This document shows, piece after piece, positions 42,184 to 48,845 of a stretch of 48,845 nt of DNA; the stretch's first letter is position 1, and every line of letters starts with the position of its first letter. This DNA comes from an uncultured Eubacterium sp. (GTDB lineage Bacteria > Bacillota > Clostridia > Lachnospirales > Lachnospiraceae), in contig CAJUTM010000024.1 in NCBI GenBank assembly GCA_910589595.1, positions 1 through 48,845 on the forward strand. Reading direction: 5' to 3'. The translations under genes and the position numbers were made by a program. Below the pieces are notes generated by a model. The model saw only the letters and a list, made by a program, of their open reading frames with translations. It was not told the DNA's origin and ran no database searches.

Positions 42184-42995
42184 AAGAACAAAAAGAACGT
42201 TTGGATGTGCTGTTAGTCAAGAGAGGACTGGCAGCTTCCCGTGAGAAAGCGAAAGCAATCATTATGGCGGGCGAAGTTTTCGTCGGGAATCAGCGGGAAG
42301 ATAAGGCCGGACAGATGTTTCCTGTCAGCGCGGAGATTGAAGTGCGGGGCCGGAAGATGAAATATGTCAGCCGCGGCGGTTATAAGCTGGAGCGGGCAAT
42401 GGAAGTGTTCGCCGTGCAATGTCAGGATGCCGTCTGTATGGACGTCGGTTCGTCGACGGGCGGCTTTACCGACTGTATGCTGCAAAACGGCGCCCGCTAT
42501 GTATATGCCGTCGATGTGGGAACGAACCAGCTCGCGTGGGCGCTCCGGCAGGACGAACGGGTTTATTCTATGGAGCGCACAAATATCCGTTATGTGACGC
42601 CCGAAGATATCGGCGAGCCGGTAGATTTTGTCTCGGTTGATGTCGCCTTTATTTCGCTGACGAAAGTACTTCTGCCGGTGAAAGCGTTGATGAAAGAAAA
42701 CGCCCGCATTGTCTGTCTGATTAAGCCACAGTTTGAGGCGGGACGGGAAAAGGTTGGCAAAAAGGGAGTGGTGAGGGACAAATCGGTGCATGAGGAAGTG
42801 ATTGCAATGGTTATTAACTATGCGCGGAGCATTGGCTTTAATATTCTCGGTTTCGATTATTCCCCGATACGCGGGCCCGAGGGCAATATAGAATATCTGC
42901 TCTATATGGAAAACGGTACAGAGTGTCTTCCGGCAGGAGAGGATGAGAAACGGGAGATACAGGCTTTGGTACATCGGGCGCATGAGACGCTGTAG
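42180..42995 (+). CDS. tlyA: TlyA family 2'-O-methyltransferase / S4-FtsJ protein
   Basis: A 271-residue protein. The S4 RNA-binding domain (RLDVLLVKRGLAASREKAKAIIMAG) is followed by an FtsJ-type methyltransferase: RGGYKLERAM, DVGSSTGGFTDCML (SAM loop), DVGTNQLAW, and KPQFEAG. In Mycobacterium TlyA methylates rRNA; the substrate here is unknown. GTG overlaps the dxs stop. nadK starts near its end. Confidence 0.93.
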   Translation: MKEQKERLDVLLVKRGLAASREKAKAIIMAGEVFVGNQREDKAGQMFPVSAEIEVRGRKMKYVSRGGYKLERAMEVFAVQCQDAVCMDVGSSTGGFTDCMLQNGARYVYAVDVGTNQLAWALRQDERVYSMERTNIRYVTPEDIGEPVDFVSVDVAFISLTKVLLPVKALMKENARIVCLIKPQFEAGREKVGKKGVVRDKSVHEEVIAMVINYARSIGFNILGFDYSPIRGPEGNIEYLLYMENGTECLPAGEDEKREIQALVHRAHETL

Positions 42996-43012
42996 TGGAA
43001 AGGCGTGAGGAT

Positions 43013-43843
43013 ATGGACAATTTTATCATTATTTCGGATGCGGAAAAGGATATTGGACACGAGACCGCGGAAGATATTAAAAGATATTTGGAATCTTATG
43101 GGAAATGTGCTAGAATAGTAGGAGATTTGGCGCAGATTGGCGGGGAAATCCGCACAGATATGGCTATTGTCCTCGGCGGGGACGGCTCTGTCATTCAGGC
43201 GGCAAAGCGGTTTGCCGGAGAGTCGCTGCCGATTCTCGGTGTAAACTTTGGCACGCTCGGGTTTCTGACCGTTGTGGAAAAACCCCGCATTCATCAGGCG
43301 TTAGATGACATCCTGCGCGGGGATTACGAAGTCGAGAAGCGCATGGCGCTGATGGGGCGTTTGGAAAAGGCGGCTTCCCGAGAGGAGACTGCACTGGCGG
43401 TCAATGAATTTATTATCGGCAAGCAGGATTTCGGACGCATGATAACAGCAGAAGTTTATGTAGACAATGATTTGTTAGATACTTATGTGGCGGACGGTAT
43501 ATTAGTATCGACGCCGACCGGTTCCACGGCATATAATTTGTCGGCGGCAGGGCCGGTACTGGCGCCGGGGATGGAAGCGATGATTATTACCCCGATATGT
43601 CCTCATTCCTTAAATAAGAGAAGCCTTGTCGTGTCGTCCTCTTCGAAATTGCGTATCGAATTGGGAAGGACAAAAGAAAACTATAAGGATAAGGCGACCA
43701 TTCGCGGAGACGGACAGGTGTTATGGACAGTGTCTACCGGCGACGTAATCTGGATTGAAAAGGCCGGAGCTACATTTGATATGGTGCATTTGGGAGACGT
43801 CAGTTTTTTTGAGAGAATGCGCAGTAAACTCAATCGCAGTTAA
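43013..43843 (+). CDS. nadK: NAD kinase
   Basis: A 276-residue enzyme phosphorylating NAD to NADP. GGDGSVIQAA holds the catalytic GGDGS. FGTLGFLT, NEFIIGK, and the signature TPTGSTAYNLSAAGP are present. ATG 43013 (MDNFIIISD) has AAAGG nine bases upstream; the in-frame GTG at 42995 overlaps the tlyA stop and is less likely, though not excluded. Confidence 0.94.
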   Translation: MDNFIIISDAEKDIGHETAEDIKRYLESYGKCARIVGDLAQIGGEIRTDMAIVLGGDGSVIQAAKRFAGESLPILGVNFGTLGFLTVVEKPRIHQALDDILRGDYEVEKRMALMGRLEKAASREETALAVNEFIIGKQDFGRMITAEVYVDNDLLDTYVADGILVSTPTGSTAYNLSAAGPVLAPGMEAMIITPICPHSLNKRSLVVSSSSKLRIELGRTKENYKDKATIRGDGQVLWTVSTGDVIWIEKAGATFDMVHLGDVSFFERMRSKLNRS

Positions 43844-43854
43844 GAGGTGACAAG

Positions 43855-44316
43855 GTGAAACGGGCAAGACAGGGAAAGATATTGGAATTAATTAACCGAT
43901 ATGAGATAGAGACGCAGGAAGATTTGGCAAAGCGGTTGCTGGAGGCGGGGATTCCCGTCACGCAGGCGACCGTGAGCAGGGATATCCGCGAGCTGTCGCT
44001 GACAAAAGTGGCAGGCGGGAACGGAAGACCGAAATATGCCTCCACGGATTATGGAGGAGGAAAGACAGTATTTACAGACCGTTATGCCAGAGTTTTACAG
44101 GATGGTATGATTGAAGTCAATCCGGCAGATAATTTAGTAGTAATTAAGACTGTCAGCGGCATGGCGATGGCGGTAGCTGCCGCCGTAGACGCACTGGGCA
44201 TGGAGGAGATAGTCGGCTCGATTGCCGGCGACGACACGATTATGTGTGCGGTAAAATCTGCTTCCATGGTTCCGCAGGTGATTAAAAAGCTGGAAGAAAT
44301 AAAAAGTAAAAAATAA
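43855..44316 (+). CDS. argR: Arginine repressor
   Basis: A 153-residue hexameric regulator. The N-terminal winged helix has ETQEDLAKRLLEAGIPVTQATVSRDIRELSL. The C-terminal oligomerisation and arginine-binding domain contains GSIAGDDTIMCA, where paired Asp bind arginine. GTG start 11 bases after the nadK stop, with AGAGGTGA. In most Clostridia recN follows; here yebC does instead. Confidence 0.94.
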   Translation: MKRARQGKILELINRYEIETQEDLAKRLLEAGIPVTQATVSRDIRELSLTKVAGGNGRPKYASTDYGGGKTVFTDRYARVLQDGMIEVNPADNLVVIKTVSGMAMAVAAAVDALGMEEIVGSIAGDDTIMCAVKSASMVPQVIKKLEEIKSKK

Positions 44317-44331
44317 CGGAGGATATTATTT

Positions 44332-45069
44332 ATGTCAGGACATTCAAAATTTTCAAACATTAAACACAAAAAGGAAAAAAACGATGCGAAAAGAGGTAAA
44401 ATTTTTACGGTTATCGGCCGCGAGATTGCCGTTGCCGTGAAAGAGGGCGGGGCAGACCCGAATAGTAACAGTAAACTTCGGGATGTGATAGCAAAAGCAA
44501 AAGCCAACAATATGCCAAACGATACGATTGAGCGCGGAATTAAAAAAGCGGCCGGCAACGTGGACGCGGTAAATTATGTGAGCTGCCAGTATGAAGGCTA
44601 TGGCCCGAACGGCACGGCGATTATTGTCGAGGCGCTCACGGACAATAAAAACCGCACCGCTTCCAATGTCAGAAATGCATTTACAAAGGGAAATGGCAAC
44701 GTCGGAACGACAGGCTGCGTGTCGTATATGTTTGACGAAAAAGGGCAGATTATTATTGATAAAGAAGAATATGAAACTGACGCCGATGAGTTTATGATGC
44801 TGGCGTTGGATTCCGGAGCAGAAGATTTTATTGAAGAAGACGACAGCTTTGAAATTCTCACGGCGCCGGAAGATTTTAGCGCAGTCAGGGAGGCGCTGGA
44901 AAAAGAAAACGTGCCGATGGCGCAGGCGGAAATAACAAAAATCCCGCAAAACTTTGTAGAATTGGCGTCGGATGAAGATAAGAAGATGTTCCGGCGTATT
45001 ATGGATTTGCTGGATGAAGATGACGATGTGCAAAATGTATATCATAACGTAGAAGATTTTGATGAATAA
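44332..45069 (+). CDS. yebC: YebC/PmpR family protein (TACO1-like)
   Basis: A 245-residue member of the YebC family, tied to transcription regulation and, in recent work, to translation of stalling proline motifs. It begins SGHSKFSNIKHKK and contains RGKIFTVIGREIAVAVKEGG, PNDTIERGIKKA, and EGYGPNGTAIIVEALTDN. Starts after GGAGGATATT. A strong terminator follows. Its presence alongside efp is notable, as both may help proline-rich translation. Confidence 0.95.
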   Translation: MSGHSKFSNIKHKKEKNDAKRGKIFTVIGREIAVAVKEGGADPNSNSKLRDVIAKAKANNMPNDTIERGIKKAAGNVDAVNYVSCQYEGYGPNGTAIIVEALTDNKNRTASNVRNAFTKGNGNVGTTGCVSYMFDEKGQIIIDKEEYETDADEFMMLALDSGAEDFIEEDDSFEILTAPEDFSAVREALEKENVPMAQAEITKIPQNFVELASDEDKKMFRRIMDLLDEDDDVQNVYHNVEDFDE

Positions 45070-45095
45070 AAAATATTTTAATATGGTATAGACAG

Positions 45096-45125
45096 ACAGT
45101 GCAGCCATGCGGCTGCGCTGTTTTG
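45096..45125 (+). terminator. Strong terminator after yebC
   Basis: ACAG-T-GCAGCC (45096-45106) pairs with GGCTGC-G-CTGT (45111-45122) around a 4-base loop, followed by TTTT and more T. It ends the asp23-to-yebC run. Confidence 0.85.
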
Positions 45126-45228
45126 CTGTTTTTGGATTGACAGCGAAGAATGACCGCTTTTTTTGATTCATATTTTGCCGCCATCTGTGCATAATAACGT
45201 TGGATAAAATGCATAGGAGGCTTTTTTT

Positions 45229-46005
45229 GTGAAATGGTTAATCAGATGTACGGTTTTATTTTGCTCCATTCTTGGAGGTATTCGGGCAATGCCGGTGAAA
45301 TTTGCAGGTTCCGGTGATAATGTATCTTCTACGATACGTTATGTGGCATTGGGAGACAGTATTGCCTATGGCTATGGCTTGCAGGATAAAGACGAGGAAT
45401 CATATGTGGGATTGGTGCGGCAATATTTTGAAGAGCGGTATGATTATGTAGTGACAACCAATTTTGGGAAAAACGGAATGCGCAGCGGGGAACTGTTGGA
45501 CATACTTACCAATCCTGAAAATGAAAATTATAAAAAGTACAGGGATACTCTGTCCTATGCGGATGTAGTTACCTTATCCATCGGTTCCAATGATTTATTA
45601 CATCTTATAAAACTGGATTTTAATATGGAGGAAATGATACGCGAGGGGGGCGCCAAATTCCGGAAAGCCTGCAGCAATTTTGCGAGCAATTTTCCGAAGA
45701 TAATCAGGGAAATCCGCACGATTAATCCCGACGTAAAAATCTATGCCAATAATATATATAATCCTGCCAAAGGGCTTTCTTCGTATGCCAGTGTTTATGA
45801 AGTGGCGGAGCGGTATATCAATCTTTTGAATCAGGCGTTCCAAAAAGCGGGGGGATATTATCTCGTGAATATTAAAGAAGCCTTTGATAAGGAAAAGAAA
45901 TCCATGATTAATATTTCACTGAAAGGAAGAGAAATTGACCCGCACCCGAGTAAGGAGGGACATGAGTTAATTAGTGAAATGGTAATAAAACAGATAGCGA
46001 AATAG
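45229..46005 (+). CDS. SGNH/GDSL-family lipase/esterase-like hydrolase, secreted
   Basis: A 258-residue protein with an N-terminal hydrophobic signal (about residues 3-20). Block I VALGDSIAYGYG carries the Ser, block II NFGKNGMRS the Gly, block III SIGSNDLL the Asn, and the C-terminal IDPHPSKEGH gives Asp-x-x-His. All catalytic positions are present. Substrate unknown; cell-wall or polysaccharide deacylation is typical for such proteins. GTG start after TAGGAGG. Confidence 0.9.
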   Translation: MKWLIRCTVLFCSILGGIRAMPVKFAGSGDNVSSTIRYVALGDSIAYGYGLQDKDEESYVGLVRQYFEERYDYVVTTNFGKNGMRSGELLDILTNPENENYKKYRDTLSYADVVTLSIGSNDLLHLIKLDFNMEEMIREGGAKFRKACSNFASNFPKIIREIRTINPDVKIYANNIYNPAKGLSSYASVYEVAERYINLLNQAFQKAGGYYLVNIKEAFDKEKKSMINISLKGREIDPHPSKEGHELISEMVIKQIAK

Positions 46006-46014
46006 GCGGGAATG

Positions 46015-46023
46015 TGTTATAAT
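46015..46023 (+). promoter_or_regulatory. TG-extended -10 for the DUF3791 module
   Basis: TGTTATAAT (46015-46023) about 38 bases before the ATG at 46061. The -35 region is poor (TAGCGA at 45995-46000). Confidence 0.55.
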
Positions 46024-46060
46024 ACAAATCGGTGTAGTATTTCCAGTGGGGAGTGATGAT

Positions 46061-46276
46061 ATGAATCAGGATTCATTTTCGTTTACAATATATATGATTC
46101 ATGCATGTGCCAGTGCATGGGATAAAAAACCATCAGAAGTGTATGATATTCTTCAAAGCAGGGACTGTATTGATAATTTTTTAGTTTCAAACTATGATGT
46201 TTTACACACGCAGGGTACGGCATATGTAGTTAGTGATATACAGGAGTATCTGAAAGTGAGGGGGATTGTCATATGA
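46061..46276 (+). CDS. DUF3791 domain protein
   Basis: A 71-residue protein matching the DUF3791 pattern, notably NFLVSNYDVLHTQG and a final SDIQEYLKVRG. DUF3791 genes are usually followed by a DUF3990 gene; the pair is often considered toxin-antitoxin like, though no function is established. GGGGAG precedes ATG 46061. The next start overlaps its stop by 4 bases (ATGA), the expected coupling to a DUF3990 partner, but that partner is cut short here. Confidence 0.85.
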   Translation: MNQDSFSFTIYMIHACASAWDKKPSEVYDILQSRDCIDNFLVSNYDVLHTQGTAYVVSDIQEYLKVRGIVI

Positions 46277-46326
46277 CCGTTTATCATGGTTCAATACAGA
46301 GTGTAGGAAAACCGGACGAGGTATAG
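46273..46326 (+). pseudogene. Remnant of a DUF3990 gene (17 codons)
   Basis: ATG 46273 opens a frame beginning MTVYHGS with VGKP following, the start typical of DUF3990 proteins (about 150 residues; ADP-ribosyltransferase-like fold is suspected for the family). A TAG at 46324-46326 ends it after 17 residues and the next gene starts two bases later. I infer an internal deletion that removed nearly all of the gene and left its neighbours intact. Confidence 0.6.
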
Positions 46327-46328
46327 TG

Positions 46329-46556
46329 ATGGATGAAAATAGATTAGAAAATATTTATCAGGAGAATCTTGAAGAAAGAATTATGTTACATTTGAAAGAG
46401 ACAGAAGATATTACTTATGAGAAGTCAGTGAGGATATACTATACAAGTAAACTTTCTAAAAAGATTGAAGAGGGAAAGAATGGCATCCAATATTTAGACT
46501 ATAAGATTTTTGTGGAGATTCTCAAAGAAACAGAACCGGAGCTATTTAAGCAATAG
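46329..46556 (+). CDS. Small uncharacterised protein downstream of the DUF3791/DUF3990 pair
   Basis: A 75-residue charged, helical protein starting MDENRLENIYQENLEERI and containing KIEEGKNGIQYLDYK. It resembles third members often found after DUF3791-DUF3990 pairs, but I do not recognise a named family. GAGG precedes ATG 46329. A longer in-frame reading from TTG 46266 overlaps the upstream genes and is unlikely. Confidence 0.65.
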   Translation: MDENRLENIYQENLEERIMLHLKETEDITYEKSVRIYYTSKLSKKIEEGKNGIQYLDYKIFVEILKETEPELFKQ

Positions 46557-46578
46557 AAACAAAATTGATAAGTTGAGG

Positions 46579-46593
46579 TGTTTATCAAACACT
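46579..46593. repeat. Small perfect hairpin before the HAD gene
   Basis: GTGTTT-ATC-AAACAC, a 6-bp stem, sits between the small gene and the HAD gene. Only AT-rich sequence follows, so it is at best a weak terminator. Confidence 0.4.
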
Positions 46594-46623
46594 TAAAAAT
46601 AACAAAGGGAGAGTTGAAAAACT

Positions 46624-47301
46624 GTGAGTATAAAAGGTGTTATTGTTGATTTGGACGGTACAATATTAGATTCCACATGGGTGTGGACAAAAATCGACCA
46701 TGATTTTCTCGGTCAGAGGGGGATTGATGTTCCTCCGGATTATTCGCAGGCAATTATTTCCATGGGGTTTGAGGATGTGGCAAAATATACTATTAAGCGT
46801 TTTCGTTTGCAAGAAACAGTAGAAGAAGTCATGGCCCAATGGAATGCTATGGCATGCGAGGCTTATGCCAGTGAGGTTAATTTGAAACAGGGAACGAAAG
46901 AGTTGCTTTTCTGGCTGCGGGAACGAGGAATCAAAGTGGGAATTGCCACGTCTAACAGCGCCTCGCTGTTTGTTCCCTGTCTGCTTCACCACGGCATATA
47001 TGAATGTTTTCATTCCTATACGGAAACAGGAGACGTCAAACGAGGAAAAGAATATCCGGACGTGTACATAAAAGAAGCAGAAAAAATCGGCTGCCGGCCG
47101 GAGGAATGCGTCGTGCTCGAAGATATTATACCAGCTTTGCGCGGGGCAAAAAGCGGCGGTTTTATTACCGTGGGGGTGAGGGAGGAAAAATGGAAATATG
47201 AGGAAAAAGAGTTTGCGGCAAGTTGTGACTTTGTGGTGAATGAATTAATGGAAACGGTTGCGATTCTTGAGCAGATGTCAGCGGCAGAGAGGGTTTCGTG
47301 A
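46624..47301 (+). CDS. HAD-superfamily phosphatase (beta-phosphoglucomutase-like)
   Basis: A 225-residue HAD hydrolase with motif I VDLDGTILDS (nucleophile and acid Asp), a helical cap, motif II ATSNSA, Lys in VKRGKEYPD, and motif III VLEDIIPALRGAKSG. All catalytic residues are present. Substrate unknown; sugar phosphate hydrolysis is usual. GTG start after GGGAGAG. Confidence 0.88.
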   Translation: MSIKGVIVDLDGTILDSTWVWTKIDHDFLGQRGIDVPPDYSQAIISMGFEDVAKYTIKRFRLQETVEEVMAQWNAMACEAYASEVNLKQGTKELLFWLRERGIKVGIATSNSASLFVPCLLHHGIYECFHSYTETGDVKRGKEYPDVYIKEAEKIGCRPEECVVLEDIIPALRGAKSGGFITVGVREEKWKYEEKEFAASCDFVVNELMETVAILEQMSAAERVS

Positions 47302-47343
47302 AAATCAGTAGAAAAATTTCTTGTCAGGCTGAAGGAGTAATAT

Positions 47344-48027
47344 ATGGATATAAAAAAGCTAATTGGCGAAACAACAGAGTATGATAAGAAGCAGGCAGTT
47401 GAAAAGAAGAAGATAAAAAGTTGGTGTAAGAGTGTTAGTGCTTTTGCGAATACATTTGGTGGCTCTTTAGTGTTTGGAATTTCTAATGATGATGAGATTG
47501 TGGGAATTATTGATGGCAAGGGTGATTCTGAGTTTATCAGTCAAAAGATTAAGGAAAGGATAAGTCCGATACCTGCATTTAATCTGCGTTTTGAAGTGAT
47601 TGATGGAAAAGAGCTGATTATAGTAGATGTTATGGCGGGGAAAGATACACCATTTTATTATGTCGGTGATGGAACGACAGAAGCATATATTCGGGTAGGT
47701 AATGAAAGTGTCATTGCTAATGCCATGGAATTGAAAAGGCTTGTTCCTAATTTGAATTACAATGCGGTTGAAATGATAAATGGTGTTGATTTACAGGACA
47801 CAGTTTCTAAAACTTCAAAGCTTACAAAAAATGCTTTGGAAAAAGCTTTGGAAAATGAAATTGTTGAGCTTATGAGACAAGAGCCAAAGATTACACAAGT
47901 AGAGATAGCTGAAAAAGTTGGACTGTCGAGAAGTAAAGTACAAAGTGTGATAAAGAGGTTTTTAGAAAGTGACAGGATTGAAAGAACGGGAGGCAGGCGT
48001 TATGGGAGATGGTTCATAAAAGAGTAA
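47344..48027 (+). CDS. AlbA_2 (Schlafen-like) DNA-binding / winged-helix protein, probably internally deleted
   Basis: A 227-residue protein. The N-terminal AlbA_2 domain (~1-137) has WCKSVSAFANTFGGSLVFGI and AYIRVGNESV, matching the family that normally continues with an ATPase-like middle of about 200-250 residues. Here the sequence goes straight from LKRLVPNLNY into a C-terminal winged helix (ITQVEIAEKVGLSRSKVQS.. and GGRRYGRW). Frame is kept, so a short protein could be made. Good AAGGAG site. Such proteins are often regulators near accessory genes; function here unknown. Confidence 0.75.
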   Translation: MDIKKLIGETTEYDKKQAVEKKKIKSWCKSVSAFANTFGGSLVFGISNDDEIVGIIDGKGDSEFISQKIKERISPIPAFNLRFEVIDGKELIIVDVMAGKDTPFYYVGDGTTEAYIRVGNESVIANAMELKRLVPNLNYNAVEMINGVDLQDTVSKTSKLTKNALEKALENEIVELMRQEPKITQVEIAEKVGLSRSKVQSVIKRFLESDRIERTGGRRYGRWFIKE

Positions 48028-48120
48028 AAAAGATTTTTCAAACTGTTGACGTTTACAAGTACATTTGCCGGAGGAGTTTTTCGACATTTGCGGATATATT
48101 AATTGGAAATGGGGTTTATA

Positions 48121-48822
48121 ATGAAAAGAGAAAAAAATTGGGAAATACAATATGGTGCTTTGCAGAAAGCGATTGATAATACCGCTATTAATTATTTCTG
48201 GTATTATCCAAAAGAGAATTTGAATATTATGTCGGAAAAAAGTTGTCGGGAATACAAATGTAAATCCCGATATGAGGGGGCACCGGAAAGTTTTGCAAAA
48301 GACTTTATTTTGCCGTGGGAAATGGATTCCTTTTATCATATGTGTGAGAAAATTAAGATGGGAGCGGAGACTGCTACGGAAGTTTTCCACCGGCCGGATG
48401 GTGTGAGTACATACCGCGTTACGCTGACGACAGTAGAGACAGATGGAGAGGGAGAGCCACAGGAAGTAATCGGAGTAATTGAGAATGATTGTCTGAAGCA
48501 GCAAATGAATATTATAGAGGTGCTGGGTGAAATATATGAATCAAACTATTATGTAGATTTGAGGGGAAAGACATTTCAGGAAGTGAGAAGCAACGGTTAT
48601 GCAAGAAAGGCTATCGGACGGGTGGGGGATGTTTTGGAAGCCGTCAAAACTTACTGTGAAAATTTAGTAGAAGATACTTATTATGACATTATGAAAGCGT
48701 TTATGGATATCGAGACTTTACCGGAGCGGTTGATGGAGACAAAGAGTATTTGTGTCGAATATTTGAGCAAAACAAGAAAATGGTACCGCGCTAGTGTACT
48801 GACACATTTACATCTAGCATAA
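48121..48822 (+). CDS. PAS-like sensory fragment, probably truncated
   Basis: About 233 residues, no membrane segment. Two repeats resemble PAS-type sensory domains that usually precede a GGDEF or other output domain: the second begins YYVDLRGKTFQEVRS and proceeds to YLSKTRKWYRAS, then ends with HLHLA and a stop. The output domain is absent, and the window ends 23 bases later. ATG 48121 has GGGG eight or nine bases upstream; an in-frame TTG at 48103 or ATG at 48109 cannot be excluded. Most likely a truncated signalling protein. Confidence 0.6.
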   Translation: MKREKNWEIQYGALQKAIDNTAINYFWYYPKENLNIMSEKSCREYKCKSRYEGAPESFAKDFILPWEMDSFYHMCEKIKMGAETATEVFHRPDGVSTYRVTLTTVETDGEGEPQEVIGVIENDCLKQQMNIIEVLGEIYESNYYVDLRGKTFQEVRSNGYARKAIGRVGDVLEAVKTYCENLVEDTYYDIMKAFMDIETLPERLMETKSICVEYLSKTRKWYRASVLTHLHLA

Positions 48823-48845
48823 TGGTTGCTTACATAGAAGTAACT

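Noticed and set aside
42213..42983. Antisense 256-codon frame opposite tlyA
   Set aside because: Shadow of the tlyA coding sequence; motifs only on the forward strand.
44353..45192. Antisense 279-codon frame opposite yebC
   Set aside because: yebC is unmistakable; the opposite frame has no family resemblance or start signal.

Overview
The window is a stretch of a spore-forming, low-to-mid GC Clostridia chromosome. It most resembles Lachnospiraceae: strong AGGAGG ribosome binding sites, frequent GTG starts, TG-extended -10 boxes, the spoIIIA–nusB–xseAB–ispA–dxs–tlyA–nadK–argR order, a secreted GH10 xylanase, and a split transketolase. The species cannot be named from sequence alone. Most genes are housekeeping; the two ends look accessory and partly decayed.

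Layout. (1) 1-1770: the tail of a broken DUF4422 glycan-type gene, a 63-residue orphan gene, and a roughly 470-bp non-coding element built as a long imperfect inverted repeat. The element is bracketed by a perfect 10-bp direct repeat and looks like a MITE-type insertion. (2) 1775-6756: a beta-CASP metallo-beta-lactamase RNase-like protein, an NTF2-like/degenerate GGDEF/EAL protein, and a membrane-anchored arylsulfotransferase-like protein. (3) 6835-20004: transaldolase, two-subunit transketolase, aroA, argS, a DUF815 ATPase, YqeG phosphatase, an Xaa-Pro peptidase-like protein, a large GH10 xylanase with a Thr/Ala/Pro linker, a fused 3-dehydroquinate dehydratase/shikimate kinase, and efp. (4) 20178-26545: a copper P-type ATPase carrying a CopZ-like tail, three sulfur/tRNA-modification type enzymes (E1-like ThiF/MoeB, TcdA, TtcA-like), and dipicolinate synthase dpaAB behind a good sigma-K-like promoter. 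(5) 26538-32146, minus strand: aroE, trkA, trkH and asnB as one likely transcription unit. A 13-bp perfect inverted repeat covers the asnB ribosome binding site. (6) 32287-45069: the complete spoIIIAA-AH operon, then asp23-type, nusB, xseA, xseB, ispA, dxs, tlyA, nadK, argR and yebC. (7) 45229-48845: an SGNH hydrolase, then an accessory tail. That tail holds a DUF3791 gene, a 17-codon remnant of a DUF3990 gene, a small orphan, a HAD phosphatase, an AlbA_2 regulator that seems to lack its middle, and a truncated PAS-like signalling protein.

How the genes connect. Transaldolase and transketolase make erythrose-4-phosphate, the entry substrate of the shikimate pathway. aroA, aroD-aroK and aroE all lie in this window, in three separate transcription units. 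dpaAB (mother-cell dipicolinate synthesis) and spoIIIA (the mother-cell to forespore channel) both imply endospore formation, and each has a candidate mother-cell sigma promoter. ispA and dxs supply isoprenoid precursors. nusB, argR, yebC and asp23 are regulatory or stress genes in the same conserved run.

I did not find an obvious new multi-gene defence or biosynthetic system. The most unusual items are the long inverted-repeat element, the sequestered asnB ribosome binding site, the possible second product (CopZ-like) from inside copA, the structured terminator between transketolase and aroA, and the group of decayed genes at the right end.
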